The notes under the pieces are model-generated. The model ran no database searches. It saw only the letters and a program-made list of their open reading frames with translations, and was not told the origin of the DNA. Below are positions 10,419 to 22,162 of a stretch of 64,000 nt of DNA, one piece after another. Origin of the DNA: Chenopodium formosanum (taxonomy: Eukaryota > Streptophyta > Magnoliopsida > Caryophyllales > Amaranthaceae); contig CM044877.1 of the NCBI GenBank assembly GCA_024500155.1, positions 33,293,001 through 33,357,000 on the forward strand, in the 5' to 3' direction. The stretch's first letter is position 1, and every line of letters begins with the position of its first letter. Made by a program: the position numbers and the translations under genes.

Positions 10419-12323
10419 ATGGTTCAAGAGTTTGTACCACCCCCTAATCGAGTGGGCGATGACCAAAAGTCTTTACAGACCAGGAGGATGAAGATCCTCA
10501 GGTCCAAACCTTTACAGCCGATGATGGCTCTCTCAGAACCAAACGCATCCGGCCCAGAGACACTCTGGAGCGGGGTGCCTCCCAGGCGGGTGCAAGTCGA
10601 CCCCCTGGGCAGCTAGAAGGGGAAATCCATACGCCATCTGGATCAACACTTGTCACCTGAGACAAACTTATGAGATTCATGACCAGTTTCAAGGGTGAAA
10701 TTAAAGAGCTGATCACCCAAAGCCAGGCTGGCCCAAGTAAAGGTCAGTCGGCGAAGAAGACTCCTCAAGAGAAGGGGAAGTCAGTCAGAGACCGGCAGCC
10801 CACTCCTTATCAAAAGGAGAAGGAAGCCGGGACCATTGATTGGTCAAAGATTCTCCTTCCCAAGAGGAACAACAACACCCGCCGGACTCAGCAGCCGGTG
10901 GGAAGTAAAAAATCAATTCCTGATGCCCTGGAAATAATCAACCGGAAGAAGAATCAGCAGCTCTCTAAGTCGGCTTCAACGTCGAACTTTCCAGACAGTT
11001 TCAACAACTCTAATGTAGGGAATTCTCTCTCTCTGCATGGGAGCAAGACAGGCGGTAACACCGTCCATTCTGGCCCTCAAATGATTGGAGCTGCACCGTA
11101 TGTGCCTACTCAGGCTTACGGACAGTATCCCCCTCACTTCATGCAGCCAGCTCTCTTTGGAGGTCAGGCGACATATCAAAATGTCCATCCATTGGACTGG
11201 CAGCTCCGTCTGCTGTGCCTGGGTGAACAGCCTTCTGCGTTCACCCGGGAGATAACCGAGGCGGCCCAGCCGGCCAAGGTTAAGAATGTGTTGGTTGGTA
11301 CCTATGATGGTACCACCAATCCGGAAGACCACCTCATGGCTTACACCAACTTCATGTATTTGCAGGGGTTGGATGATGCCACTTGGTGTCGGTTCTTCCC
11401 GGCTACATTGAAGGGCATTTCTCAACAATGGTTTGGCAACTTGCTGGCCGGGTTCATCGATAGTTTCAGGAAGCTCGCCTTCCTGTTTGCTTCCAACTTC
11501 TCAATGAACATCCCTGCTAAGAAAACAAGCCTTGATCTGAGCACTGTAAGACAAGGAGAGAGAGAAGGGTTGCGCTCATATGTCAGGCGGTTCAATCTGA
11601 TAAGAATTCAGATTCAAGGACTGTCTGACGAGGTAGCTTTTACAGACTTTTTCAAGGGTCTGAGAGACGCGTCGACTTTTAATTTCGACCTAGTCAGAAA
11701 AGGGGCTTTCACCTTACATGCGGCCTTGAGGGAGGCAGAAAGCTACATTCAAGCTACCGACCTCTACTCGCCTGGTAGCCAGTCGGACTCCAAGAAGTCC
11801 GAAAAACAGAAAGACAGCCGGTCAGCGTAGCTGGCTAAAAAAAAGAAGAGAGCAAGAAAAGAAAAGAAGTCTAGGCTGTTACTGACTTTGACCGGCCGTC
11901 CCAGAAGAAAAAGAAAGAGTTTAATTCGTACGTTCCCAATTACGAGTTTAATAAAGACTGCAACTCCATCCTCATGGAGGTAAAGGACCGGCTGTCCATT
12001 GAAAAGTCGAATCCAATGAAGAGTTCTGTTCAATCACGGAACAAAAATAAATTCTGTCAATTCCATGAGGAGGTTGGCCATGACACCAACGACTTCTTTA
12101 GTCTTCAGCGGACGTTGGACCGTCTGGCCGACAAAGGGCTGTTGAAGTCCTACATTTCTAAGTCCCCAACTGGGGCAAAAAAGAAAAATAAGGGTCAGTC
12201 CTCCAAGACTACCCCCAGCCTGCTAGTAGTTCGGATTCTGACAAGGAGCCAGTCTACACTATAGCAGGCGGGTTCTCATGTGGTGGCCCTACCATCAAGG
12301 GCACCAAGAGCCATCTTCGAAAG
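10419..12323 (+). pseudogene. gag: Tat gag, element K
   Basis: The start ATG at 10419 (MVQEFVPP) is shared with the minus-strand copy at 29358. After a frame change near 10460 and a TGA near 10667 the main frame is open from 10670 to 11830. The Retrotrans_gag capsid domain spans about 11290-11740, with YDGTTNPEDHL, MYLQGLDDATW, FPATLKG and ALREAESYIQ segments. A TAG at 11828 and a further frame change precede the zinc-knuckle-like motif CQFHEEVGHDTNDFF (about 12055-12100). Other copies have Cys at the last position, so here the metal-binding set C-x2-H-x4-H-x4-C has lost its last ligand. Confidence 0.8.
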
Positions 12324-12989
12324 ATGGACAAAGATGATGACGAGCAGGCGTCTGCAAGCTCCTCCTTCCCAGACGTCTTGATCACTGAGCAGGATAGAGG
12401 CAGCGTCCGCCGTCCGCATGATGACCCGGTTGTCATTGAATGTAAGGTGGCCAACCAATTGGTTGGACGGATCCTTATTGACACCGGCAGTTCCTCAAAC
12501 ATCATCAGTCTTTGGTGCCTGCAAAAGCTGAAATACAATATAAGCCGCCTGCATCCGGTCACCCACCCCTTGGTTGGTTTTGGGGGTGAGATGGTCTACC
12601 CCGCCTGTAGAATTGACTTACCCATCCGGCTGGGAGAAAAAGGCCAGCGACGACATATTGTCGTCAGATTCTTGGTCGTTGTGGAGTTGACCGCCTACAA
12701 CATTATCCTTGGCCGGCCAACTCTCAATGTAGCCAAGGTAGTAATCATCCCGTCTCTGATGCTCATCAAGTATGAGAGGGATGACGGCTTTGTTGGTTCC
12801 CTGAATGGGGATCAGAAGATGGCCCGAGAGTGTTATCTCTCAGCCGTCCGAGATACCGTGGCCCTAGGCGGTCAGGAACCAATAGACCTTGACAATGTAA
12901 AGGATGCCGATCCATCACCTGCCTCACCAGCAATCGGAAAGAAAAGAAAGGCACCTCTGCTGGTGGAGGTGAAGAAAGAGAAAAAATAG
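12324..12989 (+). pseudogene. pol: Tat aspartic protease, element K
   Basis: This 222-codon open stretch has the aspartic-protease active site IDTGSSSN (about 12477-12500) and the partner motif NIILGRPTL (about 12700-12725). It ends in a Lys/Glu-rich tail, KKEKK, and a TAG at 12987-12989. The frame continues open after the TAG into RT. Protease cleaves the gag-pol precursor in the particle. The domain is intact, but the polyprotein around it is not. Confidence 0.85.
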
Positions 12990-14206
12990 CATTCACTGAC
13001 CGGTGAACGGTCAGATGAGCTCCGTCCCCAACCGGCTGGTGAAAGCATTGATCTCGTTCTGGATAACAACCGTCCGGAATGTATTGTAAAGGTTGGGACG
13101 GTTGCTCATGCTACTTTGGGTGCAGAATTGCACCTTCTGCTGAAGGAATTCAAAGACATTTTTGCCTTTGAATTGGAAGAGATGCCAAGCGTCAGCCCGG
13201 ATCTCGTTATCCACAAACTTGTTGTGGACCCCATAAAGAAGCCCATCCGGCAAAAGAAAAGAAACCACAGCGAGGAAAGAAGTCAGGCGGTAGCTGCCGA
13301 AGTAAAAAAGCTGCTAGACGCCAGGTTCATTCGGCCTTGTAACTTCCCCGACTAGGTGGCCAATGTGGTCCTTGTTAAGAAACCGAATGGGACCTGGCGC
13401 ATGTGTGTTGATTACACAGACCTCAACAAGGAATGTGGAGGCGTATATTGATGACATGATAGTCAAATCCAAGCTACAGACGGATCACCTTGCTGATCTC
13501 CGAGAAACATTCTCCACCCTCAAGCGGCATAAGGTCATGTTAAATCCAAAGAAATGCGTCTTTGGTGTTGAGTCTAGGAAGTTTCTCGGATTCTTGATTG
13601 ATCAAAGGGGGATAGAAGCTAACCCCGAAAAGATACAGGCGGTGATTGACATGAAGTCACCCAGTTCTGTCAAGGAAGTTAAGAGACTCACCGGTTGTCT
13701 GGCCGCCTTGGGAAGGTTCCTCAGCCGGTCAGGCGACAAATTCCTCTACTTCTTCCAAGCAATCAGGAAGAAGACCAGATTTGAATGGGGGGATGATGCT
13801 GAGGCGGTGTTCCAGAGGTTGAAAGAGCATTTACATTCTCTACCTAGGTTGGTCAGTCCTTTGCCTAGGGAGACGTTGTACATGTATTTAGTCGTCTCAG
13901 ATCATGCTCTCAGTGTCGTTCTCCTTGGTGAGCGAGACGGCGTGCAGCTCCCGGTTTACTTCATTAGCCATGTTCTTAAAAATGCTGAACTTCGGTACCC
14001 CATGGTTGAAAATTTTGGCATTGCTTTGTATATTGCATTCAAAAAATTGAAGCCTTACTTTTTGGCACATCCGGTGGTGATTTACACTGACCAGCCACTC
14101 AAGCGGCCAATGTCCACCTTGGATTCATCCGGGAGAATGTTGAAATGGGCTATTGAAATGCAAAGCCTTGAAATCACTTACGAACCAAGAAAGGCAGTGA
14201 AAAGTT
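12990..14206 (+). pseudogene. pol: Tat reverse transcriptase and RNase H, element K (RT palm deleted)
   Basis: RT begins in frame after the TAG: LHLLLKEFKDIFAFELEEMP, KKLLDARFIRPCNFP, then a TAG for Trp at 13354. The fingers segment WRMCVDYTDLNK (about 13396-13431) is followed directly by the catalytic YIDDM (13446-13460). Compared with element L (34222-34478), about 257 bp covering the SGFHQ and MPFGLKNAP motifs is deleted, which also shifts the frame. Thumb and connection follow (FLGFLIDQRGIEANPEKI, LTGCLAALGRF). A first RNase H with the DHALSVVL segment and LDSSGRMLKWAIEM ends at a TAG at 14206. The enzyme would be inactive. Confidence 0.85.
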
Positions 14207-14690
14207 AGGCGTTTGCCGACTTCATTGTTGAAATGACCCGTCCGGTGGCTCCGGATAATCTTGATCAGGTTTGGAAAGTGTACGTAGATGGAGCTCTACA
14301 AAGAACGGTTGTGGTGCAGGCGTAATCTACGAGTCTCCTAAAGGGGACAGATTTGAGTATGCACTACGCTTCAAGTTTCAGGCCACTAACAATGAGGCGG
14401 AATATGAAGCCCTTCTAGCTGGCATTCGCATGTGTAAGGCGGCAGGGGCCATGAAAATTGACGCCTACTCTGATTCCCAATTGGTTGTTAGACAATATGA
14501 CGGAAGCTATGAGGCTACTCATCCGGCTATGATCAAATATCTTCAGACAGTCAAAGAGGAGGCCGGGGCACTTGAGGAATTCCGGCTAAATCAAGTGCCT
14601 AGGTCGGAAAACAACCAGGCGAATGCATTGTCAAAACTAGCGTCTACCGCCTGCCATGATACGCCTCGGTCTGTCTTTTTGGAAGTTCTT
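14207..14690 (+). pseudogene. pol: Second, archaeal-type RNase H, element K
   Basis: This is the extra RNase H domain that defines the Tat lineage. VYVDG (14280-14294) carries the first Asp. A 1-base loss in the SS codons shifts the frame. Then come NNEAEYEALLAGI (catalytic Glu), AYSDSQLVV (Asp) and the NNQANALSKLAS end (about 14611-14646) with the last acidic-site region changed. In the family it degrades RNA in RNA-DNA hybrids alongside the first RNase H. Confidence 0.85.
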
Positions 14691-15994
14691 GAAAAGAGAA
14701 GCATCTATGAAGATCCCATTGGAGTTCTGGACCAAAGCTCTACCTGGATGGATGGCATTCGGGCTTATCTTTTAGACGGAACACTTCCTAATTCGCCAAC
14801 GGAAGCAGCCATCCTGAAGAAGCGAGCTGCGAGCTTCGAGTTGAGAAACGAAGAACTCTTCAAGGCGGGGTTTCTTAAGCCCCTGTTAAAGTGTGTCACC
14901 CCAGAAAAGGGGAAGGAAGTTCTCGAAGACTTGCACTCGGGATTCTGCGCCTCCCACATGGGCGGCAGGTCCCTAGCCGTCAGAGCCAGACGACATTACT
15001 TTTGGCCCACTCTTGAGGCAGACGCCAAGGAGTTCGTGAAGAAATGTGACAAGTGCCAAAAATTTGGCAAACTAATTCACCGTCCGGCTACTGAACTAAC
15101 GGCCATCTACATCCCAATCCCATTTGCAAAATGGGGCATGGACATCCTAGGTCCTTACACGCCTGCTCCAGGCGGAAAGCGTTACATCCTGGAGGCTGTG
15201 GATTATTTCACCAAGTGGGTGGAGGCTGAGGCGGTTAAGAATATCAAGACCTAAGACGTAATTTCCTTCATCTGGAAGAACATTATCACCCGGTATAGGG
15301 TACCTATGTATATGGTATTCGATAATGGTCCTATGTTTGAGACGCCTCAGCTAAAAACTTGGTTAGGAGATCAGGGGATCTCAAGTTGTTTTGCATCAGT
15401 CGGCCGGCTCCAAGCAAACGGCCAAGTTGAAGCCTTCAACAAACTCATCTCAAACGGAATTAAGAAGAAAATAGAAAAAGCCGGTGGCTTGTGGGCAGAA
15501 GAGTTATTCCATGTCCTATGGGCCATCCGGACAACATAAAAAGGGGCAACCAGTGAAACCCCATTTCTCATGGTTTACGGTGCTGAAGCCGTCTTGCCCA
15601 TCGAACGTTACGAGCCGACTCTCAGGGTCATGCTATATGATAAAGAGGCAAACTGGGAAGCAATGCGCCTGGTATTAGATTCACTCCCAGAACGCAGATG
15701 CAATGCTGCTTTGCGCCATGAGATTTACCGTCTGAGAATGACTAGAGCCTAAAACAAAAAAGTACACAAGCGTATTCTGAAAGTTGAAGACTTAGTGTTA
15801 CGGAAAATGGAGGCAACCGATAGGGCCAATGAGCTGGGGAAGCTAACTCCAAATTGGGAAGGCCCCTACCGGATCTATGAAGAAGTAAGGGACGGCACCT
15901 ACCGCCTGGAAACTCCAGACGGCAGGCGCCTGCCTAGAACTTTGAATGTAGACAATCTGAAAAAGTCATACTTCAGAGAATGTAAATTTTTGTA
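14691..15994 (+). pseudogene. pol: Tat integrase, element K
   Basis: All integrase parts are present. The HHCC zinc finger is at about 14925-15060 (DLHSGFCASH...CDKCQKFGK). The catalytic core has Asp in WGMDILGP (about 15132-15156), Asp in VFDNGP (about 15318-15335) and Glu in QVEAFNK (about 15424-15444). The C-terminal domain has GKLTPNWEGPYRIYEEV and the end WNVDNLKK-like near 15960. TAA at 15252-15254, TAA at 15537 and TAA at 15750 interrupt it. Its 3' end faces the end of the antisense eORF across the spacer. Confidence 0.85.
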
Positions 15995-16650
15995 AACAAT
16001 GAGTCAATCAATAACAAATCAGACTTTGTTTGCAAGCAAGTTTTGTTTTTCCGCCTGGATAATACTCGGATGGATTCTTTATATATTTTTACTAAGTTTG
16101 ACTTATTAATTGTCTGTTCGCCTGGGTAGTGACCCAGACGAATTTTTTAGTTAAACTAAGTTCGATACTTAGTGTAAATTCAATACTCCGACTAAAAACT
16201 AAGCACAAAAACGTTTAGTGGCTATACATTCGGTCTCAAACAAGACCAAAGGCTAAAATGGCCGGATGGTTGCTCATTTAATAAAATCGCCTGTCCCAAC
16301 ATGGACAAGGCGTCCGGCGACACCCCTTCGGGTGCAATCGTCGCAGAAAATAGACTATTTGTCGGTTCTACGTACCCATGCAGACGGCAAAGATTGAACG
16401 ACCGAATTGGTCAACTCATAGCCGTCTGACCAAAATGACCTGTGAAGAACGATCAAGTTACCAAATACCGGATGCCCAGGGGCATTAGTCGGTCACCGGC
16501 TGAAGGTCTCACTTAGGTTATTTATTCCAAAATTGCACTTCCTACCTCAATTGGGGCAAAGGAGTTGTTCAATGGCTATGAAATCTATACCAAGACGGAC
16601 AAACGCCGTCTGGGTAGTGACTGGAACACCTGTTGGTTTACGGCTGTGCA
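15995..16650. other. Conserved Tat spacer, element K, left part
   Basis: Non-coding. Recurrent blocks are CTAAGTTCGATACTTAG (about 16156-16172), CGGTCTCAAACAAGACC, ACCCCTTCGGGTGCAATCG, the GACCGAATTGGTC palindrome and paired CGCCTGGGTAGTGACCCAGACG (about 16120-16141), a short stem-loop. The block continues at 22724 on the other side of the CRM-like insertion and recurs at 38269, 43659, 54931 and 62253. Confidence 0.65.
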
Positions 16651-16655
16651 CTTGG
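16651..16655. repeat. Target-site duplication CTTGG, left
   Basis: CTTGG immediately precedes the CRM-like 5' LTR and is repeated at 22724-22728 after the 3' LTR. Uninterrupted copies of the site read GCACTTGGTTTGGGGC (for example about 38911-38926). Confidence 0.95.
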
Positions 16656-17373
16656 TGATGCAAGTCTAAGCATGGAGAACTTCGAAGATTTGCTTATCAT
16701 GCATCAAGATAGCTTGTCCCTAAACATTGATTCAAGCCAAGCATTGCATGGACACTTTCTTGGTTATCAAAGCAAAGCCACGGTTTGCTTAGTGACTTTT
16801 CTTGGAGTCTAGTTCACTTTCTTGAACTTTCTTGAATTTTCTTTACTTAGATTTTGCTTACAAGTTTTTACCTTTCACTTGAAAGGGTTTTTCTTGGTTC
16901 AAGCATTAGGATCTTTAATCTTTATTTAGTTCTTTAATTTTTATTTATTTATTTAGTTGCTTTAAAAATCAGTTAGTTAGCAAAATAAATCAGTTTGGTG
17001 TATGCTTGTGCGCCAAGGTGCTTGCTCTTCAAGCAAGTTAGAATTCTAGTTTAATTAGGATTGAATTAGGGACTTGTCCTAATCTTCCTAGGTAAACTAA
17101 GTCTTATAAATAGGGTTGTAAACACACGAATAAACACATAGAGATTAATATTCAGATTTATTTCTTAAGTTGCATACTTGAGTTTTTTGTTGATTGTGAT
17201 CAATTGCTGTTTTGCTTGTTTTAGTTAAAACATTCGTTTGGATTAATTAATTAGGTGTATTCTTAATTGATTAATCTTAGTTTTTGTTTAATTCTTGGTG
17301 GATTTCCTGTATAGAATTAGACTTAAACATATCCCTTGTGTTTTGTTGATTTTCGGATCAATAATTCACATCA
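16656..17373 (+). repeat. CRM-like 5' LTR
   Basis: 718 bp, TGATGCAAGTC to AATTCACATCA. A TATA-like TCTTATAAATAGGG (about 17102-17115) is the likely promoter; the R/U5 part is AT-rich. The 3' LTR (22006-22723) and a solo LTR on the minus strand (59253-59969) are the other copies. Confidence 0.95.
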
Positions 17374-17377
17374 TCTT

Positions 17378-17396
17378 TGGTATCAGAGCCAGGTTT
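17378..17396 (+). other. Primer binding site (initiator tRNA-Met), CRM-like element
   Basis: TGGTATCAGAGCCAGGTTT starts 4 bp after the LTR. It is complementary to the 3' end of plant initiator methionine tRNA, the usual primer of many plant LTR elements. Confidence 0.95.
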
Positions 17397-17666
17397 GCGC
17401 AACTTCGGTAAAATTTAAACTGGGAACAATTGGCTGGGAATGTTTACGTGATTCTTTTTGCATTGAACTCTAAAAACGTCCAGCTACCACCATATAAAAT
17501 TTCATAATTTTTAGTTGAGTAACGCGTTCTACACAGCCTCAAACGTTTGGTGTTTGTGCACTGATTTGCGGTTGAGAGTCCGGTTTTTGTGTTGCCTAGT
17601 TTTTCTTCAAGATTTGATCTTTTAATCAAGACTTTTGCATGAAATGACTTGGTTTGTGTAGGAATC

Positions 17667-18640
17667 ATGAGTGACGAGGAGGTTCCACAGGTTCCAAGGG
17701 GATTAACCTTAGAATAGGCTCAAAATCTTAGAAGAGATAGGCGAATTGACGAGTTGGCAGCAAGGATGGATGAGATATTAAAAAGGCTTGATACTCTTGC
17801 TGGAGGTTCTTCAAGGAAAGGGAATTCTAACCCTAATTCTGGTTCAAGTGAAGAAGAACAACCAAGGAGGAACCCAAGGAGGCCACGAAATAATTATTCC
17901 TCAAGTGATGAATCACCAAGGCCTAGGAGAAGAGACCGACCAAAGGATGATGATAGGAACCTTAGATTAGATCTTCCCGAATTCAATGGGAGTATGAATG
18001 AACCTGAAAAATACTTTGAGTGGATTAGAAGGGCCGAGACACTTTTTGATTACAAGGAGTATGATGAAAGGAAAAGATGCAAATTGGCTGAATTAAAACT
18101 GACCGGTTATGCTAGTCTTTGGTATGATAATCTAAAGAAGAAGAGGCATAAGGAGGGGCGTGCAAGAATCTCAACTTGGGAACAACTCAAGAAGCACATG
18201 AAAAAAAGGTTCGTACCTAGTGATTATATTCAAGATGTTTATCTTAAGATGCAACTTTTTAAACAAAATTCTATGACTGTTGAGAATTAAATTGGTGAAT
18301 TTGAAAAGTTATGCATGCTATGTGGCTTAGAAGAGATTGTTGAGCATAAGATTGCTAGATTTATTTCGGGGTTGAATGATAATATTGCTGAAAAAGTTGA
18401 ATTGCAACAATATTGGTCCTTTGAGGATGTTTGCAAGGTAGCTTTGAAAGTTTCACTAAACCTTTTGAGAAGAACAGCTTGGAGAAAAGTGGTTCTAGTT
18501 CGAACTACAAGGAGACTAAATCAAAATTTGAAGCTCCTAAAAAACTTGTTGAAGATAGGAAGTGCTTCAAGTGTGGTAGTGTTGGTCACATTGCAACTAA
18601 TTGTCCATCAAAAAGAGTAATGACTGCTCAAGAGTGGGAA
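17667..18640 (+). pseudogene. gag: CRM-like gag
   Basis: The ATG at 17667 (MSDEEVPQVPRG) is 293 bp after the LTR. The capsid domain (about 17960-18430) has LPEFNGSMNEPEKYFEWI, AELKLTGYASLWYDNL and ARFISGLN segments. A CCHC zinc knuckle, CFKCGSVGHIATNC, lies at about 18563-18604. A TAG at 17715 and a TAA at 18288 interrupt the frame, and a frameshift near 18447 separates the capsid from the knuckle. Gag forms the particle and binds the RNA. Confidence 0.85.
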
Positions 18641-20680
18641 CACGAACAAGCTAAGTGTGAGCAGGGTAGTGACTATGAAGAAAAGAACGAAGAGGAAAAC
18701 TTTGAAGAAAAGGAGGGGCATATTGACGAAATTGATCCCGAGACTCATGGTCAAAGTTTGGTTCTAAGAAGGGCGCTACACTCTAAAACCGTACCTTTGG
18801 AAAACAATCAAAGGGAGAAAATCTTTCTTACAAGGTGCAAGGTAGAAGATAGGTTGTGTGATATGATCATAGACACGGGGAGTTGCACTAATGTGGTATC
18901 TACTACTTTGGTAGACAAATTGAAGTGGCCAACTAATGAACATCCAAGCCCTTATAAGCTTCATTGGCTTAATAATTCGAGTGATGTTAAGGTAACTAAA
19001 CAAGCCTTAATCTCTTTTTCAATTGGTAAATTTCATGATAAAGTTTTGTGTGATGTTTGTCCTATGGATGCTTGTCATATACTATTAGGCCGTCCTTGGC
19101 AATATGATAGATTTGTGAAGTTTGATGGAAGGACTAATGTGTATGTTGTGAGAAAAGGAGAAAAAGAGATACCGGTTGCTTTAAAACCTTTGATAAGCAA
19201 CAAGTCTTCTAATGTTACCTCTAATTCGAAGAGTTCTTATTTGATTAGTGAGAGGGAATTAGAAAAAGAGATTTGCAGCAACAATGTGGTATATATACTT
19301 GTTTCTAATGAGATTCGAATTGATCAAGATAAACAAGCAAAGAGGCCGTATGAATTGGAATCTGTTTTAGAAGAATTCAAGGATGTCTTGCCTAAGGAAT
19401 TACCTCCGGGACTACCTCTTATTCGTGGGATAGAGCATCAAATTGACTTGATTCCGGGAGCATCATTACCTAATAAGGAAGCCTATAGAAGTAATCTGGA
19501 AGAAACAAAGGGGATGCAAAGGCAAATTGAAGAGCTTATGGCTAGAGGATACGTGAGGGAAAGTATGAGCCCTTGTGCTGTGCCTACTTTACTTGTCTCA
19601 AAGAAAGATGGGAGTTGGCGCATGTGTATTGATAGTAGGAGTGTGAATAACATCACTATCAAATACCGATTTCCTATTCCAAGATTAGATGATCTACTTG
19701 ATGAACTACATGGTTTACAGTTGTTTTCTAAGATTGATCTTATGAGTGGTTATCATCAAATTCGAATGAGAGAAGGAGATGAGTGGAAAACAGCATTCAA
19801 GACTAAGTTAGGGTTGTATAAATGGTTGGTGATGCCGTTTGGACTCACTAATGCACCTAACACTTTCATGAGGTTGATGCATGAGGTACTTAAACCTTTC
19901 CTTGGCAAGTTTGTTGTTGTTTATTTAGATGATATTCTGATATACTCTAAAAATTTGCATGATCATTTAAATCATCTAACAAGTGTGTTTGAAGTGTTAA
20001 GAGAGAAGAAACTCTATGCTAAGCTTGAAAAATGCTACTTCTTAGTGCCTAGTGTTACTTTTCTTGGTTATGTCGTATCAAAAGATGGAGTTTCAGTTGA
20101 TCATTCGAAAGTAGAGGCTATTAAAACTTGGCCTATTCCTACTAATATGAGTGAAGTAAGGTCTTTTCATGCTCTAGCTTCGTTCTATAGAAGATTTGTC
20201 AAGAATTTCTCAAGTATTGTGGCGCATATGACCGAATGTTTGAAGAAGGACAAGGGTAAATTCGAATGGACTAAAGAAGCTCAAAGTGCATTTGAGTTGG
20301 TTAAAAAGAAGCTATGTGAAGCACCTATACTTGCGTTACCAGATTTCTCAAGTCCTTTTGAAGTTGAAACCGATGCTAGTAAAGTTGGAATTGGAGCAGT
20401 TTTACTCCAAAAAAAGAGGCCTATTGCATATTTCAGTGAGAAATTGGGAGGAGCTCGATTGAACTATTCTACTTATGATAAAGAGTCCAATGCCATTGTT
20501 AGAGCTTTAGATCATTGGAGTCATTATCTCCGACCTAATCACTTTGTGTTGCATTCTGATCATGAAGCATTGAAGTACATACATGGACAACAAAAGCTCA
20601 ATCCTAGACATGCTACGTGAGTTGAATTTTTACAATCAGTTAATTTTTCTTCAAAGTACAAAGAAGGGAAATCGAATGTT
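18641..20680 (+). pseudogene. pol: CRM-like protease, reverse transcriptase and RNase H
   Basis: Open in one frame from 18431 to a TGA at 20618 that replaces a Trp codon. The protease active site is IDTGSCTNVV (about 18870). RT motifs in order are LVSKKDGSWRMCID, SKIDLMSGYHQIRM, MPFGLTNAPNTFM and the catalytic YLDD (19922-19933). RNase H has the VETDASKVGIGAVL and FVLHSDHEALKY segments. All catalytic residues I can place are present, so only one stop separates this part from an intact reading frame. Confidence 0.9.
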
Positions 20681-22162
20681 GTGGCTGATGCATTATCTAG
20701 AAGATACACTTTGATTGGAATTCTAAATAGCAAGCTACTTGGTTTTGAATTGATCAAAGAATACTACAAAGGTGATGATGATTTAGCTACATTGATTGAA
20801 GAGTGTTCTAAAGGAGCCGTGGGTTCTTATTTGCTGCAAGATGGTTTTCTTTTCAAAGGAAATCGACTTTGTCTTCCTAAGTGTTCTATTAGAGAGCTAG
20901 TTGTTAGAGAAGCTCATGGGGGAGGAATTGCTGGTCACTTTGGCATTACAAAGACCTTGAGTATGTTACAAGAACACTTCTATTGGCCTAAGATGCTCAC
21001 GGATGTACAACTAGTTATTTCTAGGTGTGCAACTTGTCAAAAGGCGAAGGCTACTTTTCATCAAGGCTTGTATACTCCTTTAGCTGTTCCAGATTCACCT
21101 TGGGAAGATATTTCTATGGATTTTATTGTGGGATTGCCGAGAACACAATGGGGGAAAGACTCTATTATGGTTGTTGTGGATAGGTTCTCTAAGATGGCTC
21201 ATTTTGTTCCTTGTCACAAAGTGGATGATGCTATGAAAGTGGCAGAATTATACTTCAAAGAGATTGTTAGATTGCATGGGATTCCAAAAACTATTGTGAG
21301 TGATCGAGATACAAAGTTCATGAGTTTCTTTTGGAAGTCTCTATGGAAGCCATCCACAAACTGATGGACAAACCGAAAATTGCTCTTTAGTACATCGTAC
21401 CATCCACAAACTGATGGACAAACCGAGGTTTCTAATTGTACTCTTGGTGCGCTTTTGCGTGGGTTAGTGAGTAAGACACAAAAGGATTGGGACATCAAGT
21501 TAGCTCATGCGGAGTTTGCTTATAATAGATCACCTACATATGCTACCAAACATAGTCCTTTTGAGGTAGTCTATGGAGTCAATCCGAAACTTCCAATTGA
21601 TCTTGTTCTATTGCCTAAGGGTGAATTAATTCACAAAGATGCCGAGTCTAAGTTGAAGAGTATGCTAAAATTACATGCTCAAGTTCGAACAAGAATAGAG
21701 AAAGTAAATGATATGTACAAAGCTAGAGCAAACAAGCATAGAAGGCAACAAAGTTACACTGTTGGAGACTTGGTATGGTTACATTTGAGAAAGGAAAGAT
21801 TTCCAGGAAAACGCAAGAATAAGTTGATGCCTAGAAGTGAAGGTCCTTTCAAGATTGTTGAGAAGATCAATGACAATGCTTATAAGTTAGAACTTCCGGG
21901 AGAATATGGGGTTAGTGCTACATTCAATGTTGGCGATTTGGCTAAGTATATTCCTGATGAAGAACTTAGAGATTTGAAGACAAATTCTTTCGAAGAAGAG
22001 GAGGATGATGCAAGTCAAAGCATGGAGAACTTCGAAGATTTGCTTATCATGCATCAAGATAGCTTGTCCCTAAACATTGATTCAAGACAAGCATTGCATG
22101 GACACTTTCTTGGATATCAAAGCAAAGCCACGGTTTGCTTAGTGACTTTTCTTGGAGTCTAG
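20681..22162 (+). pseudogene. pol: CRM-like integrase with C-terminus encoded inside the 3' LTR
   Basis: The zinc finger is at about 20913-21045 (REAHGGGIAGHFG...CATCQKAK). The core has the first Asp in ISMDFIVGLP, the second in VSDRDTKF and Glu in DGQTEV. A GPF motif (GPFKIVEKI) is at about 21843. A templated 27-bp patch (21350-21376) wrecks the frame between the second Asp and the Glu. The last 51 codons (22006-22158) lie inside the 3' LTR, and the polypurine tract codes for the Glu run before them. In CRM elements a C-terminal motif in this place is thought to aid centromere targeting. Confidence 0.85.
21992..22005 (+). other. Polypurine tract of the CRM-like element
   Basis: GAAGAAGAGGAGGA abuts the 3' LTR and would prime plus-strand DNA. 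It is also coding, for an acidic stretch of integrase. Confidence 0.9.

Noticed and set aside
15995..16650. Spacer repeats as a CRISPR array or tRNA gene
   Set aside because: The repeats are short, irregular and not evenly spaced, and no cloverleaf with anticodon stem and T-loop could be drawn. The context is a plant retroelement.
21760..22005. Chromodomain at the end of the CRM-like integrase
   Set aside because: No aromatic-cage pattern or chromodomain spacing after the GPF motif; the tail runs into the LTR instead.
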